A stretch of 39,572 nucleotides of DNA from Anaerolineales bacterium UBA3001 (GTDB lineage: Bacteria > Chloroflexota > Anaerolineae > Anaerolineales > UBA11657): positions 1 to 39,572 of the forward strand of contig DDZT01000093.1 of the NCBI GenBank assembly GCA_002346435.1. Direction: 5' to 3'. Below the pieces are notes generated by a model. The model did no database searches, was not told the origin of the DNA, and saw only the letters and a list, made by a program, of their open reading frames with translations. The position numbers and the translations under genes are program-made. Every line of letters starts with the position of its first letter. Position 1 is the first letter of the stretch. Shown in pieces: positions 18,301-26,395 of the stretch.

Positions 18301-18889
18301 TCCCGATGCAATGAAAGAATACAACGAAGTAAAGGACCGCCACGAACACTTGTCTTCACAGATTGAAGACCTTGAGTCCGCATCAAATCAACTCCGTCAG
18401 GTAATATCCGAATTAGATGAGTTGATGCAACGCGAATTTCGCAACACATTTGATGCTGTTGCAAAAGAATTCGAGATAACATTTAAGAGATTATTTGACG
18501 GGGGTAGCGGTAAACTGCAACTTGATGATGCAGATGACCTGAGCAATACAGGAGTAGAGATTATTGCACAGCTACCCGGTCGCCGACAACAAGGCCTCGC
18601 AGCTTTGTCTGGAGGAGAAAGAGCATTAATTGCATGTGCTCTGGTATTCGCTTTGCTTAGAGTGAGCCCAACACCTTTCGCACTATTGGACGAAGTTGAT
18701 GCGATGTTGGATGAAAGTAACGTAGGTCGTTTCCGTTCAATTTTACGTGAAATTAGTGAGAACACACAATTTGTCCTTATCACCCATAATAGACACACTG
18801 TGGAAGTAGCTGATACAGTTTATGGTATTAATATGAGTAGTGATAGCTCAAGCCAAGTTATCAGTTTGAAACCAGATGAAGTTACATAG
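15305..18889 (+). CDS. smc: chromosome segregation protein SMC
   Basis: SMC is the core condensin ATPase that organises the chromosome, working with ScpA and ScpB. The 1194-residue length is normal. Walker A GPNGSGKS is at residues 32-39. Two long coiled coils (about 170-500 and 670-1000) flank a hinge near 510-650 (GTIAEIISVDQDLETAISAALG). The C-terminal head has the ABC signature LSGGE (1101-1105) and Walker B FALLDEVDAMLDES. The start ATG lacks a Shine-Dalgarno but lies just after a TATAAT box. In many bacteria smc follows rnc and acpP in the lipid cluster; here it directly follows fabD. scpA and scpB are not in the window. Confidence 0.97.
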   Translation: MIRRLTRIELQGYKTFAANTNIEFGDVTCIVGPNGSGKSNIADGVRWVLGEQSFSLLRGRKTADMIFSGSQERSRASMASATIVFDNSDGWLPIDFAEVSLTRRAYRDGQNEYLINGQKTRLRDVTDLLGTVGLAQRTYTVIGQGLVDTALSIKADERRKLFEEAAGIGVYRQKREDATRKLDQTQRNVERVSDILAEIRPRLRALDRQARRARDFKQVQQDLHHLLRTWYGYHWQNAQDTYAQSLKQLEYSKQDLSKLWTEQEAQAEKIAKHREEVAAKRSQVTAWHNEAAKLHENYQSHYREIAVAEERVRNIKQQRDTIESELISFRTNLELHSSKVKEAESNRAKLMAERDKALHQFTEAKSQSEQQQSKLATLKKQEADALLHKANLKEQLLTFQAKNKALSDNRQYISVEIKDSEKDLQESDLSIQALETTLAELENKNKEAQVELGSATNKRNNLSKTLHTIRTEVEQIGEQLAEANDESERLQTKQRWISHQRLGQDKGATGPEIIRRASEKGTLKSYMGTIAEIISVDQDLETAISAALGKNIQAILLENSSSVDSIKDLLEKHGGRATLLPLDKLRAQKSSLAVKNDGFIGWATDLIKCDKQYRNAINILLDNTAICIDSRSAQMIAEQLPFGAMSVTQEGEVYYANGPTILGKATETDSLVLAREARNLPDQIDAANAKRDTLSDTKDKLVAQLRDTRDIFDDFQPTLDELLDQELNVSNERDSTVIELERAQSNHNWTEQMIATLQTRLNKVDEEILTGTKEIELLTIKHLDSEKKSLEFHNLVMGLDTSDISSILTSCQTNLAVAERALKDAETRDVELNSVYKTEVERIDSRKSQLTKLDSQLSDIETNIAKLSKFQMKSQQDIAKLQQLIEPEENTIHALEIKMVSDDGPESKFRDVIHNMEHRHAQAQLELQRQQDHLDSLQTQINDDFGLADIEFGENITGSVPLPFDQIVEHLDYVSELPEDIEDSINRLRIQMRRIGGINPDAMKEYNEVKDRHEHLSSQIEDLESASNQLRQVISELDELMQREFRNTFDAVAKEFEITFKRLFDGGSGKLQLDDADDLSNTGVEIIAQLPGRRQQGLAALSGGERALIACALVFALLRVSPTPFALLDEVDAMLDESNVGRFRSILREISENTQFVLITHNRHTVEVADTVYGINMSSDSSSQVISLKPDEVT

Positions 18890-18941
18890 ATAATTCAGTA
18901 CGAAGAACAACAAAGACACATATACAATTTCTACGTTCAAT

Positions 18942-20147
18942 CTATTTTGATTCAGCAATTTTGTCGTACATGTCCTGCAAAGTTGGATTCGTGGGAGCAT
19001 AAGGTTCCCACCAATCTTGTACATCTATACTGGTATTAGCACGCATACCTGAAAGCCACTCGTTAAAGGCAAACATTCTTCGTTGTTCAACAACGCTAGA
19101 TGGTAATGATCTGACTTCCCGTTCGACAATTTTTACTATATGCAACCCAAACTGTGTGGCCACCAACTCACTTACTACTCCCTCTTCTGAAGCAAATATG
19201 ACTTGCTCAAAACTATTTACCATCTGACCTCTCGCAATCCAACCCAAATCTCCACCAACGTTAGCATTAGACTCATCATCGGAGAACTGCATCGCCAATT
19301 CATCAAAATCCTCGCCATCTAAAGCACGAGCCAGCACACCTGAAGCTTCATCTAGATTATCCAAGGACAGCAATATATGCTTTACATGCACTTGCTCCTC
19401 TTCTGGATAAGTCTGCTCCTGTCCTATGACACCACGCAATTTTTCAGTACGAAGCTTACTTGCGAACAACGATCTAAATGTATCTTCACTCATTCCAGTA
19501 TCAACTTGTATTTCATCCATATAAGTATTGTAATTTTCCTGATATGCACTTATGGTGTATGGAGTTGCAGTTGGGGATTGTGTATTTGCAGTCTGAGTAG
19601 CACTAATTATTTCTGCAGTTTCCACAGTAGAGGAAGATATGTCTGTTGTATCTGCTTCATAACCAAAAAACAGCTTGATAGCGTCTTCAATTTCATCTTC
19701 GGTAAGAACAATGTTGCGCACACTCGATTCATCAAGAATTAAGTACATGTTGATCAATTCATCCATAATACTCCTGCTAAGTACAACTGGATTTTTAAGC
19801 TCTTGATCAATCTGATCCAGCAAATCCTGTACTTGATTTCGCTGGTCGCCCGAATATTGCAGAATATCTAAATAGGAAATATATTGATTTAACATCTGCG
19901 ATCTTCTGTAACGAGTATGCTGCTGTAATAACTCGAGAGAAATTTCATACTCACCAACTGTGGCAACTGGTTTTTGAGGAATAATCCAGTATTTTTCTAC
20001 AACACCATATCCTAGCAATCCTACTAAAATCAACGAAACTGCAGCTGTTGCAGACAGCAACCGTGTTCTAAGTACACGGTCACGACTAGCCCCACTTACA
20101 CGCCGTCGAGATGATTCCCCGGGTCTTCGACCCGTTTTACTACTCAT
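18942..20147 (-). CDS. membrane-anchored PpiC-type peptidyl-prolyl isomerase (PrsA/SurA-like)
   Basis: The 401-residue protein has a basic N-terminus, one membrane segment at about residues 33-51 and no lipobox Cys, so it is a membrane-anchored extracytoplasmic foldase. A SurA-like N-terminal helical region (60-250) is interrupted by a Ser/Thr/Ala-rich linker near 170-200. The parvulin domain covers about 253-342, with VKHILLS, GGDLGWIARGQMV and TQFGLHIVKI as its recognisable blocks. It starts 30 bases after rpsR on the same strand without a visible ribosome site and probably belongs to the rpsF-rpsR transcript. Its clients are unknown; the two S41 proteins encoded later in the window act in the same compartment. 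Confidence 0.88.
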   Translation of the reverse strand: MSSKTGRRPGESSRRRVSGASRDRVLRTRLLSATAAVSLILVGLLGYGVVEKYWIIPQKPVATVGEYEISLELLQQHTRYRRSQMLNQYISYLDILQYSGDQRNQVQDLLDQIDQELKNPVVLSRSIMDELINMYLILDESSVRNIVLTEDEIEDAIKLFFGYEADTTDISSSTVETAEIISATQTANTQSPTATPYTISAYQENYNTYMDEIQVDTGMSEDTFRSLFASKLRTEKLRGVIGQEQTYPEEEQVHVKHILLSLDNLDEASGVLARALDGEDFDELAMQFSDDESNANVGGDLGWIARGQMVNSFEQVIFASEEGVVSELVATQFGLHIVKIVEREVRSLPSSVVEQRRMFAFNEWLSGMRANTSIDVQDWWEPYAPTNPTLQDMYDKIAESK

Positions 20148-20177
20148 ATTGATTAATGTGAATTAGATGAGTTATAT

Positions 20178-20429
20178 CTAAATCCAACTGCCTCTGTCAA
20201 AAGCTAGTAAAGCCATATGTCTAGCACGTTTTACGGCAACTGCCACCATACGCTGATGACGTGCACACGTTCCCGTACGCCTTCGTGGCCGTATTTTACC
20301 TTCTGGATCAATTTGTCTCACTAGAATATCAAGATTTTTATAATCCAACTGCGTAACCTTCTCCGCACAGAATTGACATACACTTGGCCTCTTATTATAT
20401 GACCTACTGGAACCACGATAAAATGCCAT
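20178..20429 (-). CDS. rpsR: 30S ribosomal protein S18
   Basis: The 83-residue protein is S18, which binds 16S rRNA with S6 in the platform. It carries CQFC (C18, C21) plus C55 and H58, a likely zinc site of the C+ type, and the conserved GKIRPRRRTGTCARHQR block. Its ATG overlaps the rpsF stop by one base (TAATG), so translation is coupled. The ssb gene usually found between rpsF and rpsR is missing. Confidence 0.97.
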   Translation of the reverse strand: MAFYRGSSRSYNKRPSVCQFCAEKVTQLDYKNLDILVRQIDPEGKIRPRRRTGTCARHQRMVAVAVKRARHMALLAFDRGSWI

Positions 20430-20878
20430 TATGAGGACTCTCCTTCATGTTTTTCGTCCAATGATTGATCTGGTGATGTATCTGAAACCTCATCACTTTC
20501 AGTGCTTTCTTCTAACGTACTAGTTGATGCGATTGGTTCAGCCACATTACTATCAGAATCAATTGAAGATGACTTTTCCTCAACTTGTACAGGCACATCC
20601 GATTTGATTATCATAAATCGTAATATATTCTCATTTAGACGCATCTGTTGTTCTAATTCGGCTGGCCCAGATGGCGACAGGCTTGCATACCAAGAAATAT
20701 AATATCCTTCTCGCTTTTTCTTGATATGGTATGCCATCTTACGCATACCTCTTTCATCTGTCAGAACAATTTCTCCTCCAGAAGATGATACCCAACCCTT
20801 TATGGTCTCCTTCATATCAGGTAAAGATTTATCGTCAAGATCTGGACTTAATATGACAGCAATTTCGTAATTTTTCAA
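20429..20878 (-). CDS. rpsF: 30S ribosomal protein S6 with acidic C-terminal tail
   Basis: Residues 1-95 are a normal S6 (MKNYEIAVILSPDLDD, RGMRKMAYHIKKKREGYY, LNENILRFMIIK). The remaining roughly 50 residues form an extra acidic Ser/Glu/Asp-rich tail that is probably disordered. The start codon is TTG at 20878, supported by an excellent Shine-Dalgarno (AGAGGTGA on the minus strand, 8 bases from AGGTG to the TTG). In-frame upstream ATG codons are absent nearby. The leader of about 95 nt holds a strong hairpin and could carry an S6:S18 autoregulatory element. Confidence 0.95.
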   Translation of the reverse strand: MKNYEIAVILSPDLDDKSLPDMKETIKGWVSSSGGEIVLTDERGMRKMAYHIKKKREGYYISWYASLSPSGPAELEQQMRLNENILRFMIIKSDVPVQVEEKSSSIDSDSNVAEPIASTSTLEESTESDEVSDTSPDQSLDEKHEGESS

Positions 20879-20912
20879 TGTAAATTCACCTCTTTCCTCG
20901 GTATATACCCCT

Positions 20913-20935
20913 TTATTATCATTGGGTGATAATAA
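20913..20935 (-). promoter_or_regulatory. leader hairpin upstream of rpsF
   Basis: TTATTATC (20913-20920) and GATAATAA (20928-20935) pair perfectly over 8 bp around a 7-nt loop, 34 bases before the rpsF start. In many bacteria the rpsF leader binds the S6:S18 pair for feedback control. I cannot confirm that motif's conserved bases by eye. Confidence 0.4.
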
Positions 20936-20979
20936 CTAGGAGCGGAAAGCGAGAAGTATCATTCTGCTCGCAGGACAAC

Positions 20980-21008
20980 AGTCTACCATAACGACTAATT
21001 ATTGTAAA
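20980..21008 (-). promoter_or_regulatory. likely promoter of rpsF-rpsR-ppiC
   Basis: On the minus strand TTTACA (21008-21003) and TAGACT (20985-20980) are 17 bases apart. The predicted RNA start near 20973 gives a leader of about 95 nt. Confidence 0.45.
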
Positions 21009-21076
21009 TATAAATAAATGATTGGAAATAGGGTAAAACACAATACAACTTCCTGGTCAAGATATACCAAGGATCA

Positions 21077-24000
21077 TTAATTGTTGTTTGTAGGAAGTGC
21101 GAAGTAGAACGTGCTACCTTGGCCTAGTTGACTATCAAGCCATACTCTTCCACCATGACGTTCAGCAATCGATTTGACAAACGACAAACCCAAGCCACTC
21201 CCACTCGAATCCGTATCTTGTTGCCCATAAACACGATAAAACTTCTCAAAAAGTCTATCCTGGTCTGCACGTGAGATACCAATCCCATCATCCGCAACGG
21301 ATATTTCTACTTCAGATTTTATCATCTGCACATTGACTTGTACTGTACCTCCAGAAGAGGTATATCGTAACGAATTGTCCAACAAATGTCTAATAGCTCT
21401 ACCTAACATACTTGCATCTCCTGAAATCAACTCGATACTATGTCCCACTGAACATACTAACTGTATACCTCTGGATACGGCAATTGGTTTAATATCTTCT
21501 ATCTGATTCTGAACTATCTCCCCCATATCTAAATCTTGCATACTTGATCCGACATCAGATTCTATGCGATGCAAGTCAAGTACATCCTCTATCAAATTGC
21601 TCATCTGCTCAACTCCAGCTGCTATCTTTTCAGCAAATTCACTTTGACGATTGTTAAGTTTCCCAACCATTGGCAACATAGTAGAATATCCTTGCATTAG
21701 AGCTAATGGACCTTTTAAGTCATTACTCACTGCTTCAATTGCATCCGTCTTCTGCTGATCTAGTTCTTTAAATTCCGTCACATCACGCAGCACAGCTAAA
21801 CGCCCAATAATTGATCCATCCTGACGAGAAATGGAAGATGTTGATCCAGAAAACGTCCGACCATCTGGCAACTTTATCTCATGAGATGATCTCCGTTCAT
21901 CACTTGAATGAAGTGCTACAGCTAACTGCGGTTGATGAATAATTTCATTTATCCTCCTACCCACAATTTCCTTATCCTTCAAATCAAAAATATCCTCTGC
22001 AGCAGGGTTGACGAGAACTAAACGCAGCTTGGGATCTGTAACAATAATTGCATCAGGAGTTGCTGTCAGGATAGCATCAAGCTGTTGCCGACCCCCCTCA
22101 CTTGCTTCGAATAATCTCGAATTTGCTACAGCAACTGCAGCTTGACCTGCTAGAGTCATCAACAAATCCGATTCTGATTTAGAAAAAATATGTGGTTTAC
22201 TGTAACCCAACCACAGCACTCCAATTAGACGGGTTTCATGTTGTACCGGTAAAGCTATTATTGCCTGTAAAGAATGTTTGCTAGGCCTAATATCAAGAAC
22301 TGCACGAGCACGCGATACGTTCTCTATAGCTATAATCTGACCGTCATTCTCGACCAATTCAAATATATTGTCATCAAAAACACTCATATCATCGGATGCA
22401 GAACCAGTCGAATACGTTTGCACATTACTATTATTGCCATTAAAAGACTTTAGTAGCAAACGTGCTCCGACAGCATCGGTTACACTCAGGGCACCATTTA
22501 ATATTGGCGGAAGACATTCATCTAGCTGTAGACTGCCTGCCACAGCACGTGAAGCTTCTAATAAAATGTTGAGCTCATCAACCTGAGAACGCACACGAGT
22601 TCGCATACGTTCAAACGCCTCACCTAGTCTACCAACCTCATCCGGACCATCTATATCTACTGGATCAGCCAGATTACCCTCTGTAATCTTCTCAGTAGCA
22701 GCAGCTAATAATCCTAGCGGCAAAGTCATTCGACTGCTGATTGCCAACAAAAACACAATTCCTATCGCTCCTACAGCCAATAGTAAAAGCGTAAGCGGAT
22801 ATGATAATTTTGTAGTCTGCACTAATACTGAGGAAAAAGGTACCTCAATAACTATCTTCCAAGGATAGTCTTGAACAGGCAAATAATATATCAATCTTCT
22901 TAACCCATCGTCATCACGGTCACTATATGCCATCCCGTTAGATGAGGATGTCCTAAGTATCTCGGCATTAAAATCGGGTTGCCACACGTTTTGCACCAAA
23001 TTAGGGTCAGGATGATAAATAATACGGTCTTGACCATCGGTGATGAACCCTATACCTGAACCAACAAGTAAACCCTGCAAGCTTTTTATCGCAGGAATCA
23101 TAAGAGGACTAGTCACTACATTAGCTCGACCAAGCAACACTCCAATCAATACATCAGTGTTTGGCTCAACAACTGGAGATACAAATGATACTAGTACTGG
23201 AGCACCTCTCTGGGTTGGAAATACAAGCTCATGACCTAATTGACGTTCTTGCAAACCATTTTGTACCGCAACAATCTCTCCGGCAGTTAATTCAAGCAAA
23301 CTCACATCATTTTCGGGATATCCTGTCACCGGCCTACCATATGTGTCAAAGAATACTAATTGATTGAAATAAGGTATCGTACTAATGCCCTGTGACAAAT
23401 GCTCTGTTCGATCTGTAGTGTCTTGTCCATATAAACTTGGGTCACTAGACAAATCCAATACTAATCTCTCACCAGTACGGATAAAAAATGGCACAACATC
23501 CGCAGCATTTTTGGCATCTCGTGTCATTTGATCAACAACTAATTCGGTGGCTGCATTTGATACGATTCGCGTATTCGCCCAAAAAAGTATAGCAATACCA
23601 AATATGGTCATTGGTAATAGTGCAAATAACAAACGCCGATTAAGATTTGTTGCGTAAGGCGGTATTCTGCGAGGAGTACGATTAAACCAGCGATAGGGAG
23701 CAATCCTACGAGCAAGTTCACCAACAATACCAGCAAAGAAAAGATTGCTAAATAATGAAGGTGCTCCACCTGCCCAGACAGCCGCAAGCAAATCTGGTTG
23801 AGCCAAACCCTTTGGACCAGTATCTAAGATTAGATAGGCAAGTTGCAGAGGCCATAGAAGAGAGGCCGCTACTAGGGCAGCCGGAAGCGGATTACGTGTG
23901 ATCATAGGTAATTTCCCAATGTAATCCTGTCGCATCAAGAAAGTTACTATAGTTGCTACCATAGCCCATTCCAAAACAGTGAACAAGTACAAATCATGCC

Positions 24001-24349
24001 AAAGGGAATGAGCTAAACTGCCGGTCAGTCCTAGTAAAATCGCGCATCCATATCCCCACCAACCGGCCGCAAGAACTATTGGTGCATATGCTAAGGGTGT
24101 TACATTAACAGCTCCTAGTACACCGAAATTCAGCAATTTGTATCCTTGGGCAATAGAAAATTGAGGTATAACAGCCACAGCTACAGACAAAAATATAAGT
24201 AACAGGAATACCCGAAGAGCACGAGCACTCATACTCAAAAAACTAGAGCGTCTGCGGTACAAACTAAATCCAATCGCCATAATACCGGCACACAAAACAA
24301 GAGTACCAGGCCACCATTCTGGCAAATGTAACTGCGGAGAGAAAATCAT
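21077..24349 (-). CDS. multi-domain membrane histidine kinase lacking the phospho-acceptor His
   Basis: The roughly 1090-residue protein begins with about six membrane spans (to about residue 230). One more span (243-262), an extracytoplasmic Cache-like sensor (about 265-510) and a further span follow. Then come HAMP (about 540-595), GAF (610-755), PAS (765-865), a HisKA dimerisation helix and a HATPase domain. The ATPase boxes look intact: LLDNSLRYTSSGG (N), DDGIGI (G1) and GSGLGLSFVK (G2). In HisKA the sequence is VSNDLKGPL where the family has S-H-(E/D)-L-(R/K)-x-P-L, so the His is Asn (residue 876, codon AAT at 21722-21724). No response regulator is adjacent. ATG 24349 is chosen over TTG 24355; neither has a Shine-Dalgarno. 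Confidence 0.9.
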   Translation of the reverse strand: MIFSPQLHLPEWWPGTLVLCAGIMAIGFSLYRRRSSFLSMSARALRVFLLLIFLSVAVAVIPQFSIAQGYKLLNFGVLGAVNVTPLAYAPIVLAAGWWGYGCAILLGLTGSLAHSLWHDLYLFTVLEWAMVATIVTFLMRQDYIGKLPMITRNPLPAALVAASLLWPLQLAYLILDTGPKGLAQPDLLAAVWAGGAPSLFSNLFFAGIVGELARRIAPYRWFNRTPRRIPPYATNLNRRLLFALLPMTIFGIAILFWANTRIVSNAATELVVDQMTRDAKNAADVVPFFIRTGERLVLDLSSDPSLYGQDTTDRTEHLSQGISTIPYFNQLVFFDTYGRPVTGYPENDVSLLELTAGEIVAVQNGLQERQLGHELVFPTQRGAPVLVSFVSPVVEPNTDVLIGVLLGRANVVTSPLMIPAIKSLQGLLVGSGIGFITDGQDRIIYHPDPNLVQNVWQPDFNAEILRTSSSNGMAYSDRDDDGLRRLIYYLPVQDYPWKIVIEVPFSSVLVQTTKLSYPLTLLLLAVGAIGIVFLLAISSRMTLPLGLLAAATEKITEGNLADPVDIDGPDEVGRLGEAFERMRTRVRSQVDELNILLEASRAVAGSLQLDECLPPILNGALSVTDAVGARLLLKSFNGNNSNVQTYSTGSASDDMSVFDDNIFELVENDGQIIAIENVSRARAVLDIRPSKHSLQAIIALPVQHETRLIGVLWLGYSKPHIFSKSESDLLMTLAGQAAVAVANSRLFEASEGGRQQLDAILTATPDAIIVTDPKLRLVLVNPAAEDIFDLKDKEIVGRRINEIIHQPQLAVALHSSDERRSSHEIKLPDGRTFSGSTSSISRQDGSIIGRLAVLRDVTEFKELDQQKTDAIEAVSNDLKGPLALMQGYSTMLPMVGKLNNRQSEFAEKIAAGVEQMSNLIEDVLDLHRIESDVGSSMQDLDMGEIVQNQIEDIKPIAVSRGIQLVCSVGHSIELISGDASMLGRAIRHLLDNSLRYTSSGGTVQVNVQMIKSEVEISVADDGIGISRADQDRLFEKFYRVYGQQDTDSSGSGLGLSFVKSIAERHGGRVWLDSQLGQGSTFYFALPTNNN

Positions 24350-24437
24350 TGGCAAAATATCAAAGTCGACTTCATGCGTACATATTTCAAGCTATATAGA
24401 TCAAGACGTATAAAGATTGGTAGGCCCCACCAGTTGG

Positions 24438-24446
24438 ATTATAGCA
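24438..24446 (-). promoter_or_regulatory. extended -10 promoter of the histidine kinase gene
   Basis: On the minus strand this reads TGCTATAAT, an extended -10 element. The RNA would start near 24431, about 80 nt before the kinase ATG. The remaining bases up to 24618 hold no gene that I can see. Confidence 0.45.
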
Positions 24447-24618
24447 TCTAGACAAATGTTGAATATATACCAAAAACTATAGTAATCTCAATATACTTAC
24501 GACATGAGGCATGGACGGCTCGTTTACTACAACAACATATATTATTGTGAATTACACGTATAATTATAAGATCTTGATAATAATTCTGTATGATAAAAAC
24601 ATCTAACTAGAAATTAGT

Positions 24619-25374
24619 ATGGCAAGAATTACTATACTTGGATGCGCCTATGCGATACCAAACTCGACACATGAGGTAACGCATTTTGTAATTCAAGGAA
24701 ATAAAACAGGGATATTAATTGATTGTGGATCCAATCCAACAGTACGTCTAGAGCAAGCTAATATATCATACGATTCCATTACAGATCTGATACTAACTCA
24801 TTTCCATCCTGACCACATAAGTGGAGCACCTCTTATGCTAATGAATATGTGGCTGCTAGGTAGAAAAAAGCCATTACGTATACATGGTCTAGCACACTGT
24901 TTGGACAATTTTACGAAATTAATGCAAGCTTATGAATGGGATCAATGGCCTAACTTTTTTCCTGTGGAGTTTCATCAAGTATCGCAAAACAAACAAGCAT
25001 CAGTACTAACAAACAACGAATTTTCGATACAATCGTCCCCAGGTAATCACATGGTACCAGTAATCGGTCTTAGAATAACCAACAACATTAACCAACGTGT
25101 TCTTGGTTATTCTGCAGATACTGAACCTGATGATGCAATAATAAGTCTAGTGTCTGGAGCTGATATATTGATTCATGAAGCCACAGGCAAGTCTCCTGGA
25201 CATAGTAGCGCCCACCAAGCTGGTGAAGTAGCCAATCTCGCCAAAGTAGATTCTCTGTATTTGATACATTACGATGTACATAACGCACAACCTTCAAAAT
25301 TAATTGAGTCAGCTCAAAGACAATTCAAAGGTCCTGTCAAACTAACATTTGATTTCATGCGAATCACATTTTAG
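24619..25374 (+). CDS. metallo-beta-lactamase fold hydrolase, RNase Z-like
   Basis: The 251-residue protein has the metallo-beta-lactamase metal site: HFHPDH at residues 61-66, H144 in PGNHM, D167 in YSADTEP and H217 in LIHYD. HEATG with H195 and H199 in a loop (PGHSSAHQAGEVA) resembles the tRNase Z arrangement in which such loops contribute a catalytic His. However, it lacks the flexible exosite arm of true RNase Z, so tRNA processing is not established; other members act on phosphodiesters or lactones. The gene is single, with its own upstream region, and converges on the dehydrogenase gene. No Shine-Dalgarno is visible at the ATG. Confidence 0.85.
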   Translation: MARITILGCAYAIPNSTHEVTHFVIQGNKTGILIDCGSNPTVRLEQANISYDSITDLILTHFHPDHISGAPLMLMNMWLLGRKKPLRIHGLAHCLDNFTKLMQAYEWDQWPNFFPVEFHQVSQNKQASVLTNNEFSIQSSPGNHMVPVIGLRITNNINQRVLGYSADTEPDDAIISLVSGADILIHEATGKSPGHSSAHQAGEVANLAKVDSLYLIHYDVHNAQPSKLIESAQRQFKGPVKLTFDFMRITF

Positions 25375-25411
25375 ATCGGTAATAAGTGATTAAAACATCA
25401 CCACATCTAAT

Positions 25412-26362
25412 TTAAACATCCAAAAGTACTTTTAGTATCCCAGACTGCTGAGCTAATTCAAAAGCACCTAAGCCCTCGCTTAATGGATATCTAGCATGAA
25501 TTAGATCATCCACCTCTACTTGCTTGCTTATTAACATATCTAACGCCAAGTCGAATGGACCACATCGTGAGCCAATTAATGTTATTTCATTTACAACCAA
25601 ATCCGAAACATCTAGAGTCAAATCACTCGCATATGTGCTTTTCATCACCAAAGTTCCTCGCGGCCGCAAAGAACGAGAGACAATATCAAACCCATTAGGA
25701 CTGCCAGTACACTCAACGGCAACGTCAAACACACCTCTAGGTATTTTGTCTGCATCACCTGTATTAATTCCTCTATTTGATAGCAAACTCAATTTAGTTT
25801 GATTACGGTCATAAACATGTAAGTCACATTCCGTCAACATTAAAGATCGAGCAATCAACTGACCCAATTTACCGGCACCCAGAACCATAACACAATCATG
25901 TTTAGTTATTTTGAGTTGCGACTGGATTTGAAGTGCAGCTGCTAAAGGCTCAGTAAATGTAGCATCATCTATCGACAATGTAGGAGGTACAATATGTATA
26001 TTTTCGAGAGGTAACGTCAGAAATTCAGCGAAGGCACCATCACGATTTTGAATACCTAATACAGTTCGATTGATACAATGAGTGCGTCTAAAATTTAAAC
26101 AATTTGTACACCTACCACAAACTGCATTGATTTCTCCAACCACACGCTGGCCAACCAATTCTTCAGGACCTTCATGGACGATTCCAACGAACTCATGACC
26201 TATCACTCCAGAAAATTCATAATAACCACGCATAAGCTCAAGATCCGTATTACATATTCCCGCTCTTAGGACACGTATTAGAACCTCATTATGCGCAGGT
26301 ACAGGAACTGACAGATCATCTCGAATATACAAGTCCTCATTTTCTAGCCAAATTGCATACAT
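25412..26362 (-). CDS. zinc-dependent alcohol dehydrogenase (MDR family)
   Basis: This 316-residue protein is a medium-chain dehydrogenase that oxidises an alcohol or polyol with NAD(P). The catalytic zinc ligands C37 and H56-E57 (GHE) are present, as is the structural zinc quartet C82, C85, C88 and C96. The Rossmann motif is VLGAGKLGQLIA. The substrate is unknown: the sequence resembles threonine and sorbitol dehydrogenases, but is somewhat short. It begins 33 bases after the mutL stop on the same strand and may be cotranscribed with it, although no functional link is apparent. Confidence 0.88.
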   Translation of the reverse strand: MYAIWLENEDLYIRDDLSVPVPAHNEVLIRVLRAGICNTDLELMRGYYEFSGVIGHEFVGIVHEGPEELVGQRVVGEINAVCGRCTNCLNFRRTHCINRTVLGIQNRDGAFAEFLTLPLENIHIVPPTLSIDDATFTEPLAAALQIQSQLKITKHDCVMVLGAGKLGQLIARSLMLTECDLHVYDRNQTKLSLLSNRGINTGDADKIPRGVFDVAVECTGSPNGFDIVSRSLRPRGTLVMKSTYASDLTLDVSDLVVNEITLIGSRCGPFDLALDMLISKQVEVDDLIHARYPLSEGLGAFELAQQSGILKVLLDV

Positions 26363-26395
26363 TGTTTGGTTTAGGCCTTCTTTACCTTGTTACCC

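Noticed and set aside
18397..18798. 133-residue minus-strand reading frame inside smc
   Set aside because: It lies opposite the conserved smc head domain and has no family features; similar frames opposite fakA (8908-9321) and ctpA (31459-31869) are rejected for the same reason.
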